A program made the translations under genes and the position numbers. Shown here in pieces: positions 35,408-49,400 of a stretch of 64,000 bases of DNA. A model generated the notes under the pieces. The model searched no databases. It had not been told where the DNA came from and saw only the letters and a list, made by a program, of their open reading frames with translations. Where the stretch lies: contig CM057009.1 of assembly GCA_029891345.1 (NCBI GenBank), forward strand, positions 311,030,166-311,094,165. The letters run 5' to 3'. Origin of the DNA: Dryococelus australis. Lineage: Eukaryota > Arthropoda > Insecta > Phasmatodea > Phasmatidae. Numbering within the stretch: the stretch's first letter is position 1; each line of letters begins with the position of its first letter.

Positions 35408-38400
35408 TAAGAAGAGATGCGGAGAAGTGGCACAAGTTGCAGTAGCTCCTCCAAACACGCTCTCCTCTGGATTCTCGCCGCCCTGCTTTCTACTTCTTTC
35501 ACCAAGTATTTCTGTAAACATGCCCCGAGCTCGTGCGAATTGTGAGACGGTCTGCAGCGTGCCTCGGGAAACTACTTAAAACAAGACGGATGGCGGGATG
35601 ATGGCGGAGAAGTGGCACAAGCTGCCGTAATTCCTGCAAACACGCTCCGCACCGGATTCTCGACGCCCAGTTTACTACTTCTTTCAGCGAGTATTTCTGT
35701 AAACATGTCCCGAGCTCGTGCGCGTTGTGAGACGCCCTGCAGCGTGCCTCGGGAAACTTCTTATGAAAAGGGTTGTAGGGAAAAAAGAAGCGGAGAAGTG
35801 GCACAAGTTGCAATAATTCCGCCAAACACGCTCCCCACCGAATTCTCGCCGCCCTGCTTTCTTCGTCTTTCAGCGAGTATTTCTGTTAACATCTACCGAG
35901 CTCGTGCGCGGTGTGAGACGTCCTGCAGCGTGCCTCGGGACACCTCTTATGACAAGGGGGAGAGAAGAGAGTTCGAGAAGTGGCACAAGTTGCAGAAGTT
36001 CCTCCAAACACGCTTCGCACCGGATACTCGCCACCTTGCTTATTACTTCTTTCAGCGAGTATTTTGAAAACATGTCCCGAGCTTGTGCGCGTTGTGAGAC
36101 GTCCTGTAGCATTCCTCGGGAAACTTCATACACAAGGGTGAAGGAGAAGAGAGGAAGAAAAGTTTCACAATTTGTAGTAGATCCTTCAAACAAGCTCCGT
36201 ACCGGATTCTTGCTGCCCTGATTAATACTTCTTTCAGCGAGTATTTCTGTAATCATGTCCCGAGCTCGTGCACGTTGTGAGACGTCCTGCAGCCTGACTC
36301 GGGAAAATTATTTGTCAAGGGGGGCGGGGAGAAGAAATGCGGAGACGTGGCACAAGTTTCAGTAGTTCCTCCAAACATGCTCCGCACCAGATTCTCTCCG
36401 CCCTACTTACTACTTCTTTCAGGGAGTATTTCTGGAAACATGTCCCGATCTCATGCACGATGTGAGACTTTCTGCAGCGTGCCTCGGGAATCTTCTTCGG
36501 TCCATGTCGTGGTGAAGGGAGGCGCAGAAGTGGCACAAACTGCCTTACTTCCTCCAAACACGCTCCACACCGGAATCTCACTACCCTGCTTACTACTTCT
36601 TTCAGCGAGTAGTTCTGTAAACATTTCCCGTGTTCGTGGGCGTTGTGGATTTAATGCAGTGTGCCTCGGGAAACTTCTTCTTTAGACAAGGGGGGGGAGA
36701 GGCGGAGAAGTTTCAGTAGTTCCTCCAAACACGCTTAACACCGGATTCTCTCCACCCTGCTTACTATTTCATGCTGCGAGTATTTCTGTAAACATATCCC
36801 TTGCTCATGCGCATTGTGGATATCCTGCAGTTTGCCTCGAGAAATTTCTTTCGCCAAAAGAAGGGGTGGGAGAGAGCCGTAAAGTCTCACAAGCTGCCAC
36901 AGTTCCTCCAAATATGCTCCACACAGGATTCTTGCCGCCCTGCTTACTACTCCTTTCAGGTAGTATTTCTGGAAACATGTCCCGAGCTCGTGGGAGTTGT
37001 GAGACGTCCTGTAGAATGCCTCGGGAAACTTCTTATGACATGGAGGGGGGGGAGAAGAGATGCGGAGAAGTGGCCCAAGAAGCTGTAGTTCCTCCAAACA
37101 CGCTCCGCACCGGATTCTCGCAACCCTGATCACTATTTCTTTCAGCGAGAATTTCTGTTAACATGTCCCGAGCACGTGCGCGTTGTGAGAAGTCCTGCAG
37201 CGTGTCTCGGGAAACTTCTACTTTAGGCAAGGGGGGAGAGGCGGAGAAGTTTCAGTAGTTACTCCAAACATGCTCCGCACCGGATTCTATCCACCCTGCT
37301 TATTTCTTCATGCTGCGAGTATTTCTGTAAACATATTTCGAGCTCGTGCACGTTGTGGATTTCCTGCAGCGTGCCTCGGGAAACTTCCTTCGCCAAGGGA
37401 AGGGGTGGGAGAGTGGCGGATAAGTGGCACAAGCTGCCATAGTTCCTCCAAACATGCTCCGTACCGGATTCTCTCCGCCCTGCTAACTACTTCTTTCAGC
37501 GAATATTTCTGTAAACACGTCCCGATCTCGTGCACGTTGTAAGACCACCTGCAGCGTGCCTCGGAATCTTTTTCCGTCAATGTCGGTGGGAAGGGATGCG
37601 GAGAAGTGGCAGAAACTGCCGTAGTTCCTCCAAACACACTCTCCTCTGGATTCTCGCCGCCCTGCTTACTACTTCTTTCACCAAGTATTTCTGTAAACAT
37701 GTCCCGAGCTCGTGCGAGTTGTGAGACATTCTGCAGCGTGCCTCGGGAAACTACTTACAACAAGAAGTGTGGCGGGATGAAGGCGGAGAAGTGGCACAAG
37801 CTGCCGTAGTTCCTCCAAACATGCTACGCACCGGATTCTCGCAACACTGATTATTACTTCTTTCAGCGATTATTTCAGTAAACATATCCCGATCTCGTGG
37901 GCGTTGTGAGACGTCCTGCAGCGTGACTCGGGTAACTTCTTTGACAAGGGGGGCAGGGTGAAGAGATGCGGTAAGTGTCACAAGTTTCAGTAGTTCCTTT
38001 AAACACGCTCCGCATAGGATTCTCGCCACCCTGATTACTACTTCTTTCAGCGAGTACTTCTGTAAACATGTCCCGAGCTCGTGCACGTTGTGAGAAGTCC
38101 TGCAGCGTGCTTCGGGAAACTTCTTCTATTGACAAGGGGGGGAGAGGCGGAGAAGTTTCAATAGTTCCACCAAACACGCTCCACACCGAATTCTCTCCAA
38201 CCTACTTACTACCTGATGCTGCGAGTATTTCTGTAAACATATCGCGTGTTCGTGCGCGTTGTGGATTTCCTGCAGCGTGCCTCGGGAAACTACTTCGCCG
38301 AGGGAAGGGGGAGGGAGAGAGGCGGATAACTGTCACAAGCTGCCGTAGTTCGTCCAAACATACTTTGCACCGGATTATCACTGCCCAGATTACTACTTCT

Positions 38401-41400
38401 TACAACGAGAATTTCTGTAAACATGTCCTGAGCTCGTGCGCGTTGTGAGAAGTCCTGCAGCGTGCCTCGGGAAACTTCTTCTTTTGTCAAGGGGGAGAGG
38501 CGGAAAAGTTTCAGTAGTTCCTCCAAACACGCTTCACACCGGATTCTCTCCACCCTGCTTAATACTTCTTGCTGCGAGTATTTCTGTAAACATATCCCGA
38601 GCTCGTGCGAGTTGTGGATTTCCAGCAGCGTGCCTCGGGAAACTTCTTTCGGAACAGCGAAGGGGTAGGAGAGTGGCGGATAATTGGCACAAGTTGCCAT
38701 AGTTCCTCCAAACATGCTCCGTACCGGATTCTCTCCGCCCTGCTAACTACTTCTTTCAGCGAGTATTTCTGTAAACATGTCCCGAGATCGTGCGCATTGT
38801 GAGACGTCCTGCAGCGTGCATCGGGAAACTTCTTACAACAAGGGGGGGTTGGGGGGAGAAAAGATGCGTAGAAGTGGCACAAGTTGCAGATAGTTCCTCC
38901 AAACACACTCCGCACCGAATTCTCGCCGCCCTGCTTCCTTCTTCATTATGGAGTATTTCTGTAAACATGTCCCGAGATCGTGCGCGTTGTGAGACGTCCT
39001 ACAGCGTGCCTCGGGACACCCCTTATGACAAGGGGGAGGGAAGAGAGTTCGAGAAGTGGCACAAGTTGTAGTAGTTCCTCCAAACACACTCCGCACCGGA
39101 TATTCGCCACCCTGCTTACTACTTCTTTCAGCGAGTATTTCTGAAAACATGTCCCGAGCTTGTGCGCGTTGTGACATGTCCTGCAGCGTGCCTCGGGAAA
39201 CTTCTTGCAACAAGGGGTTGGAAAGACAGGCGGAGAGAAGTGGCACAAGCTGCCGTAGTTCGTCCAAACATGCTTTGCACTGGATTATCGCTGCTCAGAT
39301 TACTACTTCTTACAACGAGAATTTCTGTAAACATGTCCTGAGCTCGTGCGCGTTGTGAGACGTCCTGTAGCATTCCTCGTGAAACATCTTATGACAAGGA
39401 GGACGGGGAGAAGACATGCGGAGAAGTGGCACAAGTTTCAGTAGTTCCTCCAAACATGCTCCGTACCGGTTTCTCTCCACCCTGCTTACTACTTCATGCT
39501 GCGAGTATTTCTTTAAACATATCCCGAGCTCGTGCGCGTTGTGGATTTCCTGCAGCGTGCCTCGGGAAACTTCTTTCGCCAAGGGAATTGGTGGGGAGAG
39601 CGGCAGATAAGTGGCACAAGCTGCCATAGTTCCTCCAAACATGCTCCATACCGGATTCTTTCCGCCCTGCTAACTACTTATTTCAGAGATTATTTCTGTA
39701 AACATGTTCCGATCTCGTGCACGTTGTGAGACCACCTGCAGCGTGCATCGGAATCTTTTTCCGTCAAGGTCGGGGGGAAGGGATGCGGAGAAGTGGCACA
39801 AACTGCCGTAGTTCCTCCAAACACGCTCCGTTCTGGATTTCGCTCCCTGCTTTCTACTTCTTTCAACAGGTATTTCTGTAATCATGTCCCGAGCTCGTGC
39901 GCGTTGTGAGACGTCCTGCAGCGTGACGCGGGGAACTTCTTTGACAAGGGGGGCGGGGAGAAGAGATGCGGAGTAGTGGCACAAGTTTCATTAGTTCCTT
40001 AATACACGCTCCGTAATGGATTCTCGCCAACCTGATTACAACTTCTCTCAGCGAGTATTTCTGTAAACATGTCCCGAGCTCGTGCGCGTTGTGGATTTCC
40101 TGCAGCGTGCCTCGGGAAATTTCTTTCGCCAAGCGAAGGGGTGGGAGAGTGGCGGATAAATGGCACAAGTTGCCATAGTTCCTCCAAACATGCTCCGTAC
40201 CGGATTCTCTCCGCCCTGCTAACTACTTCTTTCAGCGAGTATTTCTGTAAACATGTCCCGATCTCGTGCACGTTGTGAGACCACCTGCAGCGTGCCTCGG
40301 AATCTTTTTCCGTCAATGTCGGTGGGAAGGGATGCGGAGAAGTGGCAGAAACTTCCGTAGTTCCTCCAAACACGCTCTCCTCTGGATTCTTGCCTCCCTG
40401 CTTACTACTTCTTTCACCAAGTATTTCAGTAAACATGTCCCGATCTCGTGCACATTGTGAGACGTCCTTCAGCGTGAATCGGGAAACATCTTACGGCAAG
40501 GGGTGGGGAGAAAAGATGCGGAAAAGTGGCACAAGCTGCAGTAGTTCCTCCTAACTTGCTCCGCACTGAATTCTCACCGTACATCTTACTACTTCTTTCA
40601 GCGTGTATTTCAGTAAACATGTCCTGATCTCGTGCACGTTTGAGACGTCTTGCAGCGTGTCTCGGGAAACTTGTTTCGTCAAGGGCGTGGTAAAGGGAGG
40701 CGGAGAAGTATCGCAAGCTGCCGTAGTTCCTGCAAACACGCTCCGCACCGGATTCTCGACGCCCTGATTACTACTTCTTACATCGAGTATTTCTGTAAAC
40801 ATGTCCCGAGCTCGTGCGAGTTGTGAGACGACCTGCAGCGTGCCTCGGGTAACTTCTTTGACAAGGGGGGCAGGGTGAAGAGATGCGGGAAGTGGCACAA
40901 GTTTCAGTAGTTCCTTTAAACACGCTCCGCATAGGATTCTCGCCACCCTGATTACTACTTCTTTCAGCGAGTATTTCTGTAAACATGTTCCGATCTCGTG
41001 CACGTTGTGAGACCACCTGCAGCGTGCATAGGAATCTTTTTCCGTCAAGGTCGGGGGGAAGGGATGCGGAGAAGTGGCACAAACTGCCGTAGTTCCTCCA
41101 AACACGCTCCGCTCTGGATTTCGCGCCCTGCTTTCTACTTCTTTCAACAGGTATTTCTGTAAACATGTCCCGAGCTCGTGCGCGTTGTGAGAAGATCTAC
41201 AGCGTGCCTCGGGAAACTTCTTACAACAAGACGGGTAGCGGGATGAAGGCGGAGAAATGGCACAAGCTGCCGTAGTTCCTCCAAACATTCTCCGCTCCAG
41301 ATTCTCGCCGCCCTGTTTCCTACTTCTCTCAGCGAGTATTTCTGTAAACATGTCCCGAGCTCGTGCGCGTTGTGAGACGTCCTGCAGCTTGCCACGGGAA

Positions 41401-44400
41401 ACTTCTTACAACAAGGGGTGGGAAAGAATCGGAGGAGTGGCACAATTTGCTGTAGTTGCTCCAAACACGCTCCGCACCGGATTCTCTCAGCCCTGCTTAC
41501 TACTTCTTTCAGCGAGAATTTCTGTAAACATGTACCGAGCTTGTGCACGTTGTGAGAAGTCCTGCAGCGTGCTTCGGGAAACTTCTTCTATTGACAAGGG
41601 GGTGAGAGGCGGAGAAGTTTCAATAGTTCCACCAAACACGCTCCACACCGAATTCTCTCCAACCTGCTTACTACCTGATGCTGCGAGTATTTCTGTAAAC
41701 ATATCGCGTGTTCGTGCGCGTTGTAGATTTCCTGCAGCGTGCCTCGGGAAACTTCTTCGCCGTGGGAAGGGGGAGGGAGAGAGGCGGATAACTGTCACAA
41801 GCTGCCGTAGTTCGTCCAAACATACTTTGCACCGTATTATCACTGCCCAGATTACTACTTCTTACAACGAGAATTTCTGTAAACATGTCCTGAGCTCGTG
41901 CGCGTTGTGAGACGTGTTGTAGCATTCCTCGTGAAACTTCTTAAGACAAGGGTGACGGGGAGAAGAGATGCGGAGAAGTGGCACAAGGTTCAGTAGTTCC
42001 ACCAAACATGCTCCGTACTGGTTTCTCTCCACCCTGCTTACTACTTCATGCTCCGAGTATTTCTGTAAACATATCCCGAGCTCGTGCGCGTTGTGGATTT
42101 CCTGCAGCGTGCCTCGGGAAACTTGTTTCGCCAAGGGAATTGGTGGGGAGAGCGGCAGATAAGTGGCACAAGCTGCCATGGTTCCTCCAAACATGGTCCA
42201 TACCGGATTCTTTCCGCCCTGCTAACTACTTATTTAAGAGATTATTTCTGTAAACATGTCCCGATCTCGTGCACGTTGTGAGACCACCTGCAGCGTGCAT
42301 CGGAATCTTTTTCCGTCAAGGTCGGTGGGAAGGGATGCGGAGAAGTGGCACAAACTGCCGTAGTTCCTCCAAACACGCTCCGCTCTGGATTTCGCGCCCT
42401 GCTTTCTACTTCTTTCAACAAGTATTTCTGTAAACATGTCCCGAGCTCGTGCGCGTTGTGAGAAGTTCTACAGCGTGCCTCGGGAAACTTCTTCTTTTGT
42501 CAAGGGGGGAGAGGCGGAAAAGTTTCAGTAGTTCCTCCAAACACGCTCCACACCGGATTCTCTCCACCCTGCTTAATATTTCTTGCTGCGAGTATTTCTG
42601 TAAACATATCCCGAGCTCGTGCGCGTTGTGGATTTCCAGCAGCGTGCCTCGGGAAATTTCTTTCGCCAAGCGAAGGGGTGGGAGAGTGGCGGATAAATGG
42701 CACAAGTTGCCATAGTTCCTCCAAACATGCTCCGTACCGGATTCTCTCCGCCCTGCTAACTACTTCTTTCAGCGAGTATTTCTGTAAACATGTCCCGATC
42801 TCGTGCACATTGTGAGACCACCTGCAGCGTGCCTCGGAATCTTTATCCGTCAATGTCGGGGGGGAAGGGATGCGGAGAAGTGGCAGAAACTTCCGTAGTT
42901 CCTCCAAACACGCTCTCCTCTGGATTCTCGTCGCCCTGCTTACTACTTCTTTCAACAAGTATTTCTGTAAACATGTCCCGTGCTCGTGCGAGTTTTGAAA
43001 TGTTCTGCAGCGTGCCTCGGGAAACTTCTTACAACAAGACGGGTAGTGGGATGAAGGCGGAGAAATGGCACAAGCTGCCATAGTTCCTCCAAACATTCTC
43101 CGCTCCGGATACTCGCCGCCCTGTTTCCTACTTCTTTCAGCGAGTATTTCTGTAAACATGTCCCGAGATCGTGCGCATTGTGAGACGTCCTGCAGCGTGC
43201 ATCGGGAAACTTCTTGTTTAGTCAAGGGGGGAGAGGCGGAGAAGTTTCAGAATGTACTCCAAACATGCTGCACACCGGATACTATCCACCCTGCTTATTT
43301 CTTCATTCTGCGAGTATTTCCGTAAACAAATCCCGAGCTCGTGCGCGTTGTGGATTTCCTGTAGCGTGCCTCGGGAAACTTCTTTCGCCAAGGGAAGGGG
43401 AGGGAGAGTGGCGGATAAGTGGCACAAGCTGCCATAGTTCCTCCAAACATGCTCCGTACGGGATTCTCTCCGCCCTGCTAACTAATTCTTTCAGCGAGTA
43501 TTTCTGTAAACATGTCCCGATCTCGTGCACGTTGTAAGACCACCTGCAGCGTGCCTCGGAATCTATTTCCGTCAATGTCGGTGGGAAGGGATGCGGAGAA
43601 GTGGCAGAAACTGCCGTAGTTCCTCCAAACACGCTCTCCTCTGGATTCTTGCCTCCCTGCTTACTACTTCTTTCACCAAGTATTTCAGTAAACATGTCCC
43701 GATCTCGTGCACATTGTGAGACTTCCTTCAGCGTGAATCGGGAAACTTCTTACAACAAGGGGGGGGGGGGAAAAGATGCGGAGATGTCGTACAAGTTGCA
43801 GTAGTTCCTCCAAACACGCTCCGCACCGGATTCTCACCGTACTGCTTACTACTTCTTTCAGCGTGAATTTCAGTAAACATGTCCCGATCTCGTGCACGAT
43901 GTGAGACGTCTTGCAGCGTGTCTGGGGAAACTTCTTTCGTCAAGGGCGTGTGGAAGGGAGGCGGAGAAGTGGCGCAAGCTGCCGTAATTCCTGCAAACAA
44001 GCTCCGCATCGGATTCTCTATGCCCTGCTTACTACTTCTTTTAGCACGTATTTCTGTAATCATGTCCCGAGCTCGTGCGCGTTGTGAGACGCTATGTAGC
44101 GTGCCTTGAGAAACTTCTTAGAACAAGGTGGGGGTGCAGGAAGAAGGCGGAGAAGTGGGACAAACTGCCGTAGTTCTTCCAAACATGCTCCGAACTGGAT
44201 TCTCATCGCCCTGCTTACTACTTCTTTCAGCGAGTATTTCTGTAAACATGTCACGAGCTCGTGCGCGTTGTGAGACGTCCTGCAGCGTGACTCGGGTAAC
44301 TTCTTTGACAAGGGTGGCAGGGTGAAGAGATGCGGGAAGTGGCACAAGTTTCAGTAGTTCCTTTAAACACGCTCCACATAGGATTCTCGCCACCCTGATT

Positions 44401-46401
44401 ACTATTCTTTCAGCGAGTATTTCTGTAAACATGTCCCGAGCTCGTGCGCGTTGTGAGACGTCCTGCAGCTTGCCACGGGAAACTTCTTACAACAAGGGGT
44501 GGGAAAGACAGGCGGAGAAGTGGCACAATTTGCTGTAGTTGCTCCAAACTCGCTCCGCACCGGATTCTCGCAGCCCTGCTTACTACTTCTTTCAGCGAGA
44601 ATTTCTGTAAACATGTACCGAGCTCGTCCACGTTGTGAGAAGTCCTGCAGCGTGCTTCGGGAAACTTCTTCTATTGACAAGGGGGTGAGAGGTGGAGAAG
44701 TTTCAATAGTTCCACCAAACACGCTCCACACCGAATTCTCTCCAACCTGCTTACTACCTGATGCTGCGAGTATTTCTGTAAACATATCGCGTGTTCGTGC
44801 GCTTTGTGGATTTCCTGCAGCGTGCCTCGGGAAACTTCTTCGCCGCGGGAAGGGGAGGGAGAGAGGCGGATAACTTTCACAAGCTGCCGTAGTTCGTCCA
44901 AACATACTTTGCACCGGATTATCACTGCCCAGATTACTACTTCTTACAACTAGAATTTCTGTAAACATGTCCTGAGCTCGTGCGCGTTGTGAGACGTCCT
45001 GTAGCATTCCTCGTGAAACTTCTTAAGACAAGGGGGACGGGGAGAAGAGTTGCGGAGAAGTGGTACAAGTTTCAGTAGTTCCACCAAACATGCTCCGTAC
45101 TGGTTTCTCTCCACCCTGCTTATTACTTCATGCTGCGAGTATTTCTGTAAACATATCCCGAGCTCGTGCGCGTTTTGGATTTCCTGCAGCGTTCCTCGGG
45201 AAACTTCTTTCGCCCAGTGAAGGGGTGGGAGAGTGGCGGATAAGTGGCACAAGATGTCACAGTTCCTCCAAACATGCTACGCACCAGATTCTCTGCGCCC
45301 TGTTTACTACTTCTTTCTGCGAGTATTTCTGTTAACATATCCCAAGCTCGTGCGCGTTGTGAGACGTTCTTCAGCGTACCTCGGGAAACTTCTTACAACA
45401 TGACGGTGGGCGGGATAAAGGCGGAGAAGTGGCAAAAACTGCCGTAGTTCCTCCAAACTTGCTCCGCACTGGATTCTCGCCGCCCTTCTTACTATTTCAT
45501 TCAGCGATTATTTCTGAAAACATGTCCCGAGCTCGTGCGCGTTGTGAGACGTCCTGTAGCATGCAGCGGGAAACTTCTTAATATAGGGGGGGGGGTGAAG
45601 AGAGGCGGAGAAGTGGCACAAGTTGCAGTTGATCCTCCAAACACATTCCGCATAGTATTCTCGCCGACTTGCTTGATTCTTCTTTCAGCGAGTATTTCTA
45701 TAAACATGTCCCGAACTCGTGCACGTTGCCAGACGTCCTGCAGCGTGCCTCCGGAAACTTCTTAAGACAATGGGGTGGGGGAAGGGAATCGGAAAAGTGT
45801 CACAATTTGCTGTAGTTACTCCAAAAACGCTCCGCACCGGAATCTCGCCGTCCTGCTTACAACTTCTTTCAGCGAGAATTTCTGTTAACATGTCCCAGCT
45901 CCTGCGCGTTGTGATAAGTCCTGCTGCGTGCCTCGGGAAACTTCTTCTGTTGGCAAGTGGGGTAGAGGCGGAGATGTTTCAGAAGTTCCTCCAAACACAC
46001 TTCGCACCGGATTCTCTCCACCCTGCTTAGTTCATCATACTGCGAGTATTTCTGTAAACATATCCCGAGCTCGTGCGCGTTTTGGATATCCTGCAGCGTG
46101 CCTCGGGAAACTTCTTTCGCCAAGGGATGAGGGAGGGAGAGAGGCGGATAATTGGCACAAGTTGAAGTTGTTCCTCCAAACAAGCTCCGTACCGGATTCT
46201 CGCCACCCTGCTTACTACTTCTTTCAGCGAGAATTTCTGTTAACATGTCCCGAACTTATGTGCGTTGTGAGAAGTCCTGCTGCATGCCTCGGGTAACTTC
46301 TTCTGTTGACAAGGGGGGAGAGGCGGAGATGTTTCAGTAGTTCCTCCAAACACACTTCGCACCGGATTCTCTCCACCCTGCTTACTACTTCTTTCAGCAA
46401 G

Positions 46402-46440
46402 TATTTCTGTAAACATGTCATTTCTGTAAACATGTCCCGA
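46402..46440 (+). repeat. short duplication inside a monomer junction
   Basis: ATTTCTGTAAACATGTC appears twice in direct succession, an in-place duplication of the monomer end. Confidence 0.85.
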
Positions 46441-49400
46441 GCTCGTGCTCGATGTGAGAAGTCCTACAGCGTGCCTCGGGAAACTTATTCTTTTGACAAG
46501 GGGGGGAGAGGCGGAAAAGTTTCTTTAGTTCCTCCAAACACGTTCTGCACCATATTCACTCCACCCTGGTTACTACTTCATGCTGTGAGTATTTCTGTAA
46601 ACATATCCCGAGCTCGTGCGCATTTTGGATTTCATGCAGCGTGACTCGTGAAACTTCTTTCGCCAAGAGAGGGGGGTGAGAGAGAGGCGGAGAAGTGGCA
46701 CAAGCTTTCATAGTTCCTCCAAACATGTTCCGCACCAGATTCTCTCCGCCCGCCTTTCTACTTCTTTTAGCGAGTATTTCTGTAAAATGTCCCGATCTCG
46801 TGGACGTTGTGAGACCTCCTGCAGCGTGCCTCGGGAATATTCTTTCGTCAATGGCGGTAGAAAGGGAGACGGAGAAGTAGCACAAACTGCCGTAGTTCCT
46901 CAAAACACGCTCCGCTCCGGATTCTAGCCGCCCTGCTTACTTACTCTTTCAACGAGAATTTCTGACAACATGTCCCGAGCTCGAGCGAGTTGTGAGACAT
47001 CCTACAGTGTGCATCGGGAATCTTCTTACAAGCGGTGGGGAAGTCAGTGCGAGAAGTGGCACAAGCTGCCGTAGTTCCTCCAAACTTGCTCCGCACTGAA
47101 TTCTCGCCCCGCTGCTTACTACTTCATGCAGCGAGTATTTCTGTAAACATGTCTCGAGTTCGTGCGCGTGGTGAGACGTCTTGAAGCATATCTCGGGAAA
47201 CTTCTTACATCAAGGGGGGGAGGAAGAGAGTCTGAGATGTGGCACAAGTTGCAGAAGTTCCTCCAGCCACACACCACACCTGATTCTCGCCACCCTGCTT
47301 ACTACTTCTTTAGGCGAGTATTTCTGATTACATGTCCCGAGATCGTGCGTGTTGTGAGAAGTCCTGCTGCGTCCTTCGGGAAAATTCTTCTTTTGGCAAG
47401 GAGGGAGAGGCGGAGAAATTTCAGTAGTTCCTCCAAACATGCACCGCACCGGATTCTCTCCACCCTGCTTACAACTTCATGCTGCGAGTATTTCTGGAAA
47501 CATGTCCCGATCTCGTGCAAGAGGATAGACTTCCTGCAGCCTGCCTCGGGAATCTTCTTCCGTCAAAGTCTTGATGAAGGGAGGCGGAGAAGTGGCACAA
47601 ACTGCCGTAGTTCCTCCAAACACGCTCCACACCGGATACTCACCGCCCTGCTTACTACTTCTTTCAACAAGTATTTCTGTATACATGTCTCGAACTCGTG
47701 CGAGTTGTGAGACGTCCTGCAGCGTGCCTCGGGAAACTTCTTACAACAAGAAGGTAGGCGGGTTGAAAGCGGAGAAGTGGCACAAGCTGATATAGTTCCT
47801 CCAAACATGCTCCGCACCGGATTCTCGCCGCCCTGCTTAATTACTCTTTCAGCGAGTTTTTCTGTAAAACATGTCCGTAGCTCGTGCGTGTTGTGATACG
47901 TCCTGCAGCGTGCCTCGTGAAACTTCTTTGACAAGGGGAGCAGGGAGAAGAGTTGCGGGATGTGGCACAAGTTTCAGTAGTTCCTCCAAACACGCTTCGC
48001 ATAGGATTCTCGCCACCCTGATTACTACTTCTTTCAGCGAGTATTTCTGTAAACATGTCCCGAGCTCGTGCGCGTTGTGAGACGTCCTGCATCTTGCCTC
48101 GGGAAACTTCTTACAACAAGGGGTGGGAAAGACATACGGAGAAGTGTCACAATTTGCTGTAGTTGCTCCGCACCGGATTCGCGCAGCCCTGCTTACTACT
48201 TATTTCAGCTAGAATTTCTGTAAACATGTACCGAGCTCGTGCACGTTGTGAGAAGTCCTGCAGCGTGCTTCGGGAAACTTCTTCTATTGACAAGGGGTGG
48301 AGAGGGGGAGAAGTTTCAATAGTTCCACCAAACACGCTCCACACCGAATTCTCTCCAACCTGCTTACTACCTGATGCTGCGAGTATTTCTGTAAACATAT
48401 CGCTTGTCCGTGCGCGTTGTGGATTTCCTGCAGCGTGCCTCCGGAAACTTCTTCGCCAAGGGAGGGAGGAGGGAGAGAGTCGTATAAGTGGCACAAGCTG
48501 CCATAGTTCCTCCAAACATGATCCACACCAGATTCTCTCCGCCCTGCTTACTACTTCTTTCAGCGAGTATTTCTGTAAACATGTCCAGATCTCGTGCACG
48601 ATGTGAGACTTTGTGCAGCGTGCTTCGGGAATCTTCTTCCGTCAATGCCGGGGTGAAGGGAGGCGGAGAAGTGGCACAATCTGCCGTAGTTCCTCCAATC
48701 ACGCTCACCACCGGAATCTCACCACCCTGCTTACTACTTCTTTCAGCAAGTATTTCTGTAAACATGTCCCGAGCTCGTGCGCGTTGTGAGAAGTCCTGCC
48801 GCGTGCCTCGGGAAACTTCTTACAACAAGGAGTGGGAAAGACAGGCGGAGAAGTGGCACAAGCTGCCGTAGATCCTCCAAACATGCTTCGCACCGCATTC
48901 TCGCCACCATGATTACTACTTCTTTCAGCGAGAATTTCTGTAAACATGACCCGAGCTCGTGCGCGTTGTGAGACATCCTGTAGCATGCCTCGTGAAATAT
49001 CTTTTGACAAGGGGGGCGGGGAGAATTGATGCGGAGAAGTGGCAACATTTGCAGAAGTTCCTCCAAACATGCTCCGCACCGGATACTCGCCACCTGCTTA
49101 CTACTTCTTTCAGCGAGTATTTCTGTAAACATGTCCCGAGCTCGTGTGTGTTGTGAGACGTCCTGCTGCGTGCCTCGGGAAACTTCTTACAACAAGGTAA
49201 GGGAGAGACAGGCCGAGAAGTGGCACAAGCTGCCATAGTTCCTCCAAACATGCTCCGAACGGGATTCTCGCCGCCCTGCTTAATTACTCTTTCAGCGAGT
49301 ATTTCTGTAAACAAGTCCCTAGCTCGTGTGCGTTGTGAGACGTCCTGTAGCATGCCTCGTGAAACTTGTTATTACAAGGGGGTTGGGGAAGAGATGCGGA